Below, one piece after another: positions 42,794 to 49,713 of a stretch of 64,000 nt of DNA. A program made the position numbers and the translations under genes. The notes beneath the pieces were generated by a model. That model was not told where the DNA came from, searched no databases, and was given only the letters and a program-made list of their open reading frames with translations. The stretch lies in NCBI GenBank assembly GCA_900544095.1, contig UQTV01000001.1:682001-746000 (forward strand), written 5' to 3'. Position 1 is the first letter of the stretch. Each line of letters opens with the position of its first letter. Source of the DNA: an uncultured Collinsella sp. (GTDB taxonomy: Bacteria; Actinomycetota; Coriobacteriia; Coriobacteriales; Coriobacteriaceae).

Positions 42794-43729
42794 GTGAACA
42801 TCCTGGTTTTGCTGCCCGTCAACGACCGCCATCGCGCAATTCTTGAGTCGAGCGCTCCGGGCGAGGACTTTATCTACACGAGCTCCGACGCTATCACGCG
42901 CGAACAAGTCGTCAACGCCGACGTGATCTTGGGCAACATAGACCCTGCCCTGCTTACCGCATGCGAGCACCTCCAGCTGCTGCAACTACAGACCGCGGGC
43001 TATGACGATTACTTGGCCGCCGGCACCGTGCCAGCCGACGCCAAACTGTCTTGCTCGGTGGGCGCCTACGGCCAGGCCGTGAGCGAGCACATGTTTGCCA
43101 TGGTCCTTTCCATGATGAAGCGTCTGCCTGGCTATCACGACTTGCAGCGCGAGCATCGCTGGGAGGATTTGGGGCCGGTCACTTCGCTCAAAAATGCCAA
43201 TGTGCTCGTGCTGGGCGCGGGCGATATCGGCGGCCACTTCGCCACGCTCTGCCGCAGCATGGGTGCACACGTCCGCGGCATCAAGCGCCATCCGCTCGTC
43301 TACCCCATCGTGTTTGAGGACATGGACGGCATGGACGCCCTACCCGAGCGCCTGGCCGAGGCCGACATCGTCGCATCCTTTATGCCCAGCACACCCGAGA
43401 CCCGCGGCCTGGCGAACGCCGAGTTCTTCGCCGCGATGAAACCGGGCGCCTTCTTTGCCAACGGCGGCCGCGGCGATCTTGTGGTCGCCGACGACTTGGT
43501 TGCCGCCCTGGAGTCGGGACATCTCGCCGGCGCCGCGGTCGACGTCACCGACCCCGAGCCGCTGCCTGAGACAAGCCCACTGTGGGATGCACCCAACATG
43601 CTCATCACGCCGCACGTCTCCGGTTGGTTCCACCTGGCAGCCACACTTAACAACGTGGTCGACATCGCCGCCGAGAACCTACGCCATCTTCTGGCTGGCG
43701 AGACGCTACGCTGCTGGATTGAGCACTAA
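42794..43729 (+). CDS. D-2-hydroxyacid dehydrogenase
   Basis: 311 residues from a GTG at 42794. NAD-binding motif VLGAGDIGGHFA (about 139-150), the Arg region as NGGRGDLV, and the catalytic Glu and His (DPEPLPE, TPHVSGW). The family reduces 2-keto acids with NADH; its substrate is not predictable. Such an activity could supply the 2-hydroxyacyl-CoA pathway implied by the activase at 17601, but the two are far apart. Confidence 0.9.
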   Translation: MNILVLLPVNDRHRAILESSAPGEDFIYTSSDAITREQVVNADVILGNIDPALLTACEHLQLLQLQTAGYDDYLAAGTVPADAKLSCSVGAYGQAVSEHMFAMVLSMMKRLPGYHDLQREHRWEDLGPVTSLKNANVLVLGAGDIGGHFATLCRSMGAHVRGIKRHPLVYPIVFEDMDGMDALPERLAEADIVASFMPSTPETRGLANAEFFAAMKPGAFFANGGRGDLVVADDLVAALESGHLAGAAVDVTDPEPLPETSPLWDAPNMLITPHVSGWFHLAATLNNVVDIAAENLRHLLAGETLRCWIEH

Positions 43730-43732
43730 CTT

Positions 43733-43822
43733 GTTCCGGCGTTCTACCGAACGCCGGAACCGCTCGACGCTGCGCCCTTAGGTTCCGCCGTTCTAACGAA
43801 CGGCGGACCACTCGACGCTGCG
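43733..43822. repeat. two tandem GTTCCG hairpins, 48-bp period
   Basis: GTTCCGGCGTTC/GAACGCCGGAAC (43733-43760) and GGTTCCGCCGTTC/GAACGGCGGACC (43781-43809), each followed by CTCGACGCTGCG. Stem bases vary together (GGCG against GCCG), so pairing is kept. The gap 43730-44032 holds no gene: only this, a terminator and a dispersed hairpin. Confidence 0.8.
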
Positions 43823-43850
43823 AGCCACCCAGGGCGACAATTTGCCATTC

Positions 43851-43892
43851 AAAAGGCAAGGCATGACCAGAAGGTCTATGCCTTGCCTTTTT
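43851..43892. terminator. terminator of the dehydrogenase gene
   Basis: AAAAGGCAAGGCAT and ATGCCTTGCCTTTTT form a strong stem with T and A runs on opposite sides, so it can act in both directions. Confidence 0.85.
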
Positions 43893-43992
43893 CATGCCAA
43901 CTTGTTCGCTCTGGACATCGCTCGCTGACGCTTGCTCAACCTGCGGTGTCTTAACAATTCTGTCCAGCTGTTGGTATTGCGGCATTCGCCCA

Positions 43993-44034
43993 GATAAAAC
44001 CTGCCAAAATTAACATCCCTTTTTGGCAGGTTTT
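43993..44034. repeat. CCTGTCCC-loop hairpin, type A copy 5
   Basis: The stem is complete but the loop has lost four bases (AACATCCC). It overlaps the stop of the M18 peptidase gene, and the stem's T-run follows on the minus strand. Confidence 0.82.
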
Positions 44035-45418
44035 AGAGCTCCACGCTTTCGGCTCCGTTGATGGTTAGGTCGCGCTCGTAGAAGGCGGTGAGAGCGCGGA
44101 TGGCGTACATCACGTCGCGCACGCCGCCGGTCTCGTAGCTCGAGTGCATGGCCAGCTGCGGCAGGCCCACGTCCACGGCATGCATGCTCGCCTGCATGTT
44201 CGACAGGTTGCCCAGGGTAGAACCGCCGGCCATATCGCTCTTGTTGGCAAAGGCCTGCGTGGGCACGTCGGCATCATCGCAGATAGCCTGGAACACCGCG
44301 CGGCTAAAGGCGTCGGTGCAGTAGTGCTGGTTGGCGGCCTCCTTGATGACGATGCCGCCGTTGAGCACAACCTGGTTGCAAGCGTCGCACTTCTCGGCGT
44401 GGTTGGGGTGCACGGCATGCGCGTTGTCGCAGCTCACGAGCATCGAAGCGGCAAGGGCGCGATGATACGACTCGTCGTCAAAGCCCAGCGATCCGTTGAT
44501 GCGGCGCAGCGCGTCGGCCAAGAACGTCGACATGGCGCCCTGCTTGGTCTCGGAGCCAACCTCCTCGTTATCAAAGCAGCAAAAGACCGAAACGTCATGC
44601 ACGTTCTCGGCACCCAAAAATGCCTGCAGCGAGGTGTAGGCGCAGGCCAGGTCGTCGAGCTTGGGCGTCGAGATAAACTCGTCGGCCCAGCCCCAAATGC
44701 GCGCATCCTGACGATTGACCAGGAACAGATCGCGGCCCAGAATCTGCTCGGGCTCAACATCCAGTTCGTCAGCGATCAGGGCATCGAAGTCACCCTGCTT
44801 AAGGTCGCCAGCGCTGATGAGCGGGCACAGGTCAACGGCTCGGTTGGGAGCAAAGCCCTCGTTGACGCCACGGTTCATATGGATAGCAAGGCTCGGAATG
44901 ATAGCGACCTCGCGCTCGGTGGCGAGCAGGCGGCTCTCAATACGGTCGCCTTCGCGCACCAACACGCGGCCTGCGAGCGCCAGCGGGCGATCGAACCAGG
45001 TGTAGTCGATCATGCCGCCGTAGGCCTCGGTGTTCAGGCGCAGCGTCTCGCCTGCGCCATCGAGCTCGGGCACGGCCTTGACCTTAAACGTCGGCGAATC
45101 GCTGTGCGACGCCGTGAGCTGAAAATGATAGTCACCGGCAACGCCGTCCTCGCCCCACGTTGCGGCCAGGTCCTCGCCCACCTTAAAGGCAACAACACTC
45201 GAAGTGTTGCGCTGCGTGTAATAACGCTCGCCCGGCTCGATATCCCACGCCGCGTTCTCGGGCAGGTAGGTAAAGCCCGCCTCGTCGAGTTCGGCCATAA
45301 TGGTCGCCGCCGTATGGAACATGCTGGGGCATGCCTCGATAAAGTCGATGAGGTCGTTGGCGGCCTCGATATCGTCGGCCGTCACATGCGCGCGCTCGGG
45401 CGTTTCCTGATCCGTCAT
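44033..45418 (-). CDS. M18 family aminopeptidase
   Basis: 461 residues from the ATG at 45418, preceded by AAAGGGGAGAGC. M18 zinc-peptidase motifs: TASHSDSPTFKVK, GRDLFLV, FDNEEVGSETKQGA (catalytic Glu/metal) and AMHSSYE near the end. It removes N-terminal Asp/Glu or neutral residues from peptides. Fits the peptide-based economy suggested by the OPT transporter. Confidence 0.93.
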   Translation of the reverse strand: MTDQETPERAHVTADDIEAANDLIDFIEACPSMFHTAATIMAELDEAGFTYLPENAAWDIEPGERYYTQRNTSSVVAFKVGEDLAATWGEDGVAGDYHFQLTASHSDSPTFKVKAVPELDGAGETLRLNTEAYGGMIDYTWFDRPLALAGRVLVREGDRIESRLLATEREVAIIPSLAIHMNRGVNEGFAPNRAVDLCPLISAGDLKQGDFDALIADELDVEPEQILGRDLFLVNRQDARIWGWADEFISTPKLDDLACAYTSLQAFLGAENVHDVSVFCCFDNEEVGSETKQGAMSTFLADALRRINGSLGFDDESYHRALAASMLVSCDNAHAVHPNHAEKCDACNQVVLNGGIVIKEAANQHYCTDAFSRAVFQAICDDADVPTQAFANKSDMAGGSTLGNLSNMQASMHAVDVGLPQLAMHSSYETGGVRDVMYAIRALTAFYERDLTINGAESVEL

Positions 45419-45579
45419 GCTCTCCCCTTTCGCTGGGTTGATGGTCCCCTCCAGCATACCCCGCCACGCCAGCGCCGCACTCTTCATTCCGTGCTTAATT
45501 CCGCACCACTCACCAAGTTGAGCCATCATGCCCGCGCTCCTTTTGCGACAATTGCGCTAACAGGACGAGAGGAGCCGTC

Positions 45580-46665
45580 ATGAAGCCACGTAACATTGCC
45601 ATCGCCTGCGGTGTCGCGGGAGTCACCGTCGGCCTTGCCGCCGCCACCGGCATCGTTTACCGCAAGCAAATCAAGTCCGTCGCGTCGCTCAAACGCTTGA
45701 CCTGCTACGCGGATGGCTATGACCTGTTCGCAATCGACATCGCCTACGACTACGATCTTGATCGCATCATCGCCGCCGATGTGCGCGACGATCAGGCCTA
45801 CATCGATGCTGTGGTGGCACAGGTGTTGCCCGGCGTGCCAGCACATGTCCAGGCGCCCCAGTTTGCCTGCAGCGCTTTTGTCGCCGTAGATGCCGAAAGC
45901 CGCGTGCGCACCGGTCGCAATTACGACTTTAAGGACGACACCTCGGCGCTGTTGGTGCGCAATCACCCACGCGGCGGCTATGCCTCCATCGGGTTTGCCG
46001 CCCTTAACAACCTGGGCGATAACACTCCGCTTGACTCCGTCGCCGGACGCGCTGCGGCGTTGATGGGCCCGTTTGCCCAGCTCGACGGCGTCAACGAATG
46101 CGGCGTGTCCATTGCCGTGCTCACCCTGGATTCCAAGCCCTGTGACCAGGACACACAGCGCCCCGTCATCAACACTTCGCTCGCCATCCGTCTGGTGCTC
46201 GACCGCGCGGCCACCACGCAGGAGGCCGTCGACCTGCTTTCTGCCTACGACATGCACGCCATGGCCGGACGCGATTACCACTTCTTTATCAACGACGCCG
46301 CCGGTGACGCGCGGGTGGTGGAGTGGGATCCGCGCGATCCCGACCGTGCATGCAAGGCGACGCCCGTACGCCAGGTCACGAACTTCTACGCCTGCTATGG
46401 TGACGAGGTGCTGCCCAACCAAAAGAATGGCGAGCTGGGCCATGGCAAGGAACGCGCCGCCGCCATCGCCGATGTCCTCGACGCCCATACCGGCGCCCAA
46501 GATGAGGCAGTCGCTTGGAAGGCCCTGCGTGCCGCAGCGCAAGAGCCCAATCCAGAAGATATCACCAGCAATACGCAATGGTCGGTCGTCTTTGACAATA
46601 CCGAACCCGCCGCCGCCATTACGCTGCGCCGCCACTGGGGCGACGTCGACGCCTTCGCACTGTAA
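45580..46665 (+). CDS. membrane-anchored Ntn-type linear amide hydrolase
   Basis: 361 residues. An N-terminal hydrophobic segment (7-26) is followed by a short linker and an Ntn-hydrolase domain with the likely nucleophile C97 in FACSAFVAVD and GRNYDFKDD. The pattern fits the choloylglycine hydrolase/C45 acyltransferase superfamily, which cleaves linear amides such as bile-salt conjugates, penicillin V or N-acyl amino acids. If the nucleophile must become N-terminal, 96 residues have to be removed. Bile-salt hydrolysis is possible for a gut organism but is not established here. Confidence 0.82.
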   Translation: MKPRNIAIACGVAGVTVGLAAATGIVYRKQIKSVASLKRLTCYADGYDLFAIDIAYDYDLDRIIAADVRDDQAYIDAVVAQVLPGVPAHVQAPQFACSAFVAVDAESRVRTGRNYDFKDDTSALLVRNHPRGGYASIGFAALNNLGDNTPLDSVAGRAAALMGPFAQLDGVNECGVSIAVLTLDSKPCDQDTQRPVINTSLAIRLVLDRAATTQEAVDLLSAYDMHAMAGRDYHFFINDAAGDARVVEWDPRDPDRACKATPVRQVTNFYACYGDEVLPNQKNGELGHGKERAAAIADVLDAHTGAQDEAVAWKALRAAAQEPNPEDITSNTQWSVVFDNTEPAAAITLRRHWGDVDAFAL

Positions 46666-46732
46666 GGACCCAGGCCCGTCGACCTTACGCTCGCCTGACG
46701 TTGTTTACATTTCTATACGCTTGAGCTAACAC

Positions 46733-46786
46733 GTTTTACCCCTGTATCAACAGTGTGCGGGGGTAAACTTATGCGCATGTTATAAC
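46733..46786. promoter_or_regulatory. inverted repeat and -10 box before pfkA
   Basis: GTTTTACCCC (46733-46742) and GGGGTAAAC (46760-46768) form an operator-like inverted repeat. A TATAAC -10 box is at 46781-46786 and the right arm covers the -35 position, so a regulator bound there would affect pfkA. Confidence 0.45.
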
Positions 46787-46805
46787 TTGCCCGGAAGGAT
46801 TCATC

Positions 46806-47885
46806 ATGCTTAGGATCGGTCTTCTTACCAGTGGCGGCGACTGCCAAGCGCTCAACGCCACCATGCGCGGCATCGTCAAAACGCTTATGACCAATAGCGA
46901 AGAACCTATCGAGATCTATGGTTTTGAGGACGGCTACCAGGGCCTTATCTACAGCAGGTTCCGCGTCATGACGCCCGCCGATTTTAGCGGCATCCTCACC
47001 CGCGGCGGCACCATCCTGGGCACGAGCCGCACACCGTTCAAGCGTCTGGACATTCCCGAGGCTGACGGCGTCGAGAAGGTGCCGGCGATGGTCCACACCT
47101 ATCACAAGCTGCAGCTCGACTGCCTGTTTATGCTGGGCGGCAACGGCTCCACCAAGACTGCCAACCGCCTGCGCGAAGAGGGTCTCAACGTTATCGCCCT
47201 GCCCAAGACCATCGATAACGACACCTGGGGCACCGAGCTGACGTTTGGCTTTACGAGCGCCATCGACGTCGCCACCAAGTGCATCGACGACATCCACACT
47301 ACCGCCTCGAGCCACGGCCGCGTGTTTGTCATCGAGATCATGGGCCACAAGGTTGGCTGGATCCCGCTGTACGCCGGCGTCGCGGGCGGCGCGGATGTCA
47401 TCTTGATTCCCGAGATTCCCTACGACATGGATAACGTCATCAAGACCATCGAGCATCGCATGGAGACCGGCAGCCGCTTTACCATCGTGGCCGTCGCCGA
47501 GGGCGCCATCTCCAAGGAGGACGCAGCGCTATCCAAGAAGGAGTACAAGAAGAAGCTCGCCGAGCGCACGAGCCCGTCAATCGTGTACGACATCGCCAAG
47601 GAGATTGAGGCCAAGACCGGTCGCGAGACCCGCGTCGCCATCCCCGGTCACACGCAGCGCGGCGGCCAGCCCGACGCCCAGGACCGCATCTTTGCGACCC
47701 AGTGCGGCGTCGAGGCGGCACTGGGCTGTCTACGCGGCGAGTTTGGCTACATGATCGCCCTGCGTGACGGCAAGATGTGTCACATGCCGCTCGAGGATGT
47801 CGCCGGCAAGCTCAAGTATGTCGATCCCCAGAGCGATCTGGTGCGCGAGGCCAAGGCGTTGGGCATCAGCTTCGGCGACGAATAG
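46806..47885 (+). CDS. pfkA: 6-phosphofructokinase
   Basis: 359 residues, GGAAGGA before the ATG. Phosphofructokinase motifs TSGGDCQALNA (8-18), GGNGS (111-115), PKTIDND (133-139) and GHTQRGGQPDAQDR. It makes fructose 1,6-bisphosphate in glycolysis. GGNGS replaces GGDGS, and Lys in PKTIDND is the residue usual in PPi-using enzymes while the Gly after Asn is usual in ATP enzymes. It therefore belongs to the mixed group whose phosphate donor needs assay. Confidence 0.93.
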   Translation: MLRIGLLTSGGDCQALNATMRGIVKTLMTNSEEPIEIYGFEDGYQGLIYSRFRVMTPADFSGILTRGGTILGTSRTPFKRLDIPEADGVEKVPAMVHTYHKLQLDCLFMLGGNGSTKTANRLREEGLNVIALPKTIDNDTWGTELTFGFTSAIDVATKCIDDIHTTASSHGRVFVIEIMGHKVGWIPLYAGVAGGADVILIPEIPYDMDNVIKTIEHRMETGSRFTIVAVAEGAISKEDAALSKKEYKKKLAERTSPSIVYDIAKEIEAKTGRETRVAIPGHTQRGGQPDAQDRIFATQCGVEAALGCLRGEFGYMIALRDGKMCHMPLEDVAGKLKYVDPQSDLVREAKALGISFGDE

Positions 47886-48061
47886 CCTCGGCCGAAACTG
47901 CTCTCATCGGAGACCCCAGGGCTTACCTCCCAAATCGTCCTCGGACATGTCAGGATCCCGCCGTGCGCTTCGCGCGGCGGGATCCTTCCGTCCTGCGGAA
48001 AGATTTGGGAGGTAAGCCCTAGGGCCTCCTGCGGTGACTGGGGAGGCCGAGACTATTCGTC
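47877..48061. repeat. 185-bp nested palindrome overlapping the pfkA stop
   Basis: The outer arms copy GACGAATAG (the last two codons and stop of pfkA) as CTATTCGTC at the far end. The middle arms are 19-bp exact complements (AGGGCTTACCTCCCAAATC, 47918-47936 against 48002-48020). The inner arms are AGGATCCCGCCG and CGGCGGGATCCT. It fills half of the gap 47886-48277, which otherwise has no gene. Confidence 0.85.
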
Positions 48062-48277
48062 TTCTTGCTGCGGGTGCCTGGGCTGAGATTTTGGGATGTT
48101 GCAGGCTCTTAGCTGAGAGTAGCACTGACATTTGTCCTAAAATGGCTGGTCGCTAGGGGTTGCTACCGGTAGTTGCGGTAGGGTTGGGGCAGATTCTAAC
48201 TAGAAATGGTGGTCGCTACCGGTTGTTCTCGGCATACTCGGCTCATTCGATTCGACCATCAAACGAAAGGAACCACC

Positions 48278-49198
48278 ATGGATCTTGCGATGGCACAGCG
48301 CCTCGTCGATCGCCGCAAGGCTGCCGGGCTTTCTCAGGAGGCGCTTGCCGCCCAGCTGGGTGTGAGTCGTCAGGCTGTCAGTAAATGGGAGCGCAGCGAG
48401 TCCTCACCCGATACCGATAACCTCATTGCGCTCGCCGCGCTGTATGACGTGTCGTTGGACGAGCTGTTATATGGGGAGGCGGCCAACGATGCCGACGACC
48501 TGGAGGACGGTAGCGCCGACACCGAGACGGCGGATGTGGCTGACGAGGCCGAGGATTCTGCCGAGCACGCCGATTGCGGCGACAAACCACTTGTCGATAT
48601 TTCCCTCGCGCGCGGTATCCACGTCATTGATCCCAATAAAGGCGAGGAAGTCCATATTGGTTGGAGCGGCATCCATGTGACCAACGAGCGCAAGGGCGAA
48701 GAGGTGCATGTGGGGCCGGACGGCGTGCATATCGATACGCTTGAGGACGATGGACATAGCGTACGCACCAATGACGACGGCACCGTCACCATCGACGGCG
48801 AGACGTTTTCCAGCTGGAAGGAAGCACACGACAAGCTCGACCATCATGGCAATCATTTCCACACCAAGGTCGGACGTGCATGGAACAAATTCCCCTTCCC
48901 CGCACTTGTCACTCTCGCCTATCTGGTGCTCGGCATTGTCTACGGCACATGGGGCATGGGGCTTTTCCTCGTCTTTCTGGTTCCCGTCTACTACGCGATT
49001 GGTGACTTCATCGATCGGCGCCACCTGTCTAAGCTGATCGAGGCCATCTACCCGGCAGCCGCCATCGCTTGGTTCCTCTACATGTGGCTCTGTTTGGGAC
49101 AGCCCCATCCTGCATGGATCATCCTCATCACGATTCCCGTCATAAAGGCGCTCATGCGCTGGTGCCGCAAACAATGGAAGCACCGCAAACAGGCCTAA
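48278..49198 (+). CDS. XRE regulator fused to a repeat and membrane domain
   Basis: 306 residues from the ATG at 48278, with AAAGGA upstream. An XRE helix-turn-helix (about 5-62, SQEALAAQLGVSRQAVSKWE) is followed by an acidic linker (68-100), two 18-residue repeats (GEEVHIGWSGIHV at 122-134, GEEVHVGPDGVHI at 140-152) and four membrane segments (205-295). Membrane-tethered XRE proteins are known, but the strand-forming repeats are unusual. It may couple an envelope signal to transcription. No target is obvious. Confidence 0.85.
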   Translation: MDLAMAQRLVDRRKAAGLSQEALAAQLGVSRQAVSKWERSESSPDTDNLIALAALYDVSLDELLYGEAANDADDLEDGSADTETADVADEAEDSAEHADCGDKPLVDISLARGIHVIDPNKGEEVHIGWSGIHVTNERKGEEVHVGPDGVHIDTLEDDGHSVRTNDDGTVTIDGETFSSWKEAHDKLDHHGNHFHTKVGRAWNKFPFPALVTLAYLVLGIVYGTWGMGLFLVFLVPVYYAIGDFIDRRHLSKLIEAIYPAAAIAWFLYMWLCLGQPHPAWIILITIPVIKALMRWCRKQWKHRKQA

Positions 49199-49242
49199 CA
49201 CGCTCCGACCCACCAGCACCCAACCACCCCCGCCCTTCTCCT

Positions 49243-49311
49243 AAGTTGCGGTGAGATAGGGACTGTTTTGAAGCTCCAAAGCGCCAAACAGTCCGTATAT
49301 CACCGCAACTT
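49243..49311. repeat. AAGTTGCGGTGA palindrome, second copy
   Basis: 26-bp arms with two mismatches around 17 bases; the outer AAGTTGCGGTGA matches the element at 41658. Three kinds of repeat occupy the 514-base gap 49199-49712; I see no secure gene in it. Confidence 0.78.
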
Positions 49312-49373
49312 ACAAACAACTGGGTCAGTTCCGGCACGGAGATTAGCATTGAGCTGACCGCGCGCCAAGAAAA

Positions 49374-49513
49374 GGGCCTATTTACTACGTTTAACTCGAG
49401 AGGGCCGACCATACCCGCCTTTTCCGAAAACTGGCAAGCCATCTACCTGCGGTTTTAATTTCATAATCTTTGTCACGGTCGAGGGTGTGGTAGCAAACGT
49501 AGTAGATAGGCCC
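49374..49513. repeat. 140-bp MITE-like element
   Basis: GGGCCTATTTACTACGTTT (49374-49392) and AAACGTAGTAGATAGGCCC (49495-49513) are 19-bp terminal inverted repeats with one mismatch. A minus-strand frame crosses the interior but has no convincing start. Size and layout suit a non-autonomous transposon. No transposase is in the window. Confidence 0.5.
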
Positions 49514-49628
49514 ATTTTGTGGCATACGACCCATACAAGCCCAATCTCGAAGGCCAAAGAGAGCCTCTCATCCACGCCTGCGAGCGAAAACCAAATAGAA
49601 TGAAAGGCAAATGGAAAGCCCGTTTGAC

Positions 49629-49713
49629 GGGGCAAACGCCGGGCCACCTAATGGTTGTCCGGCGTTTGCCCCGATAAAACCTGCCAAAATAAACCTGTCC
49701 CTTTTTGGCAGGC
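49629..49713. repeat. GGGGCAAACGCCGG hairpin plus type A copy 6
   Basis: A 14-bp stem (49629-49642 with 49659-49672) leads directly into a type A hairpin (ATAAAACCTGCCAAAAT... to TTTTTGGCAGG). The second overlaps the FtsX-type gene's stop. Tandem hairpins here would make a strong end to that operon. Confidence 0.82.

Noticed and set aside
49378..49647. 89-codon minus-strand frame across the 140-bp element
   Set aside because: Spans both ends of the inverted-repeat element, has no good ribosome-binding site and no recognised family; kept only as a note.
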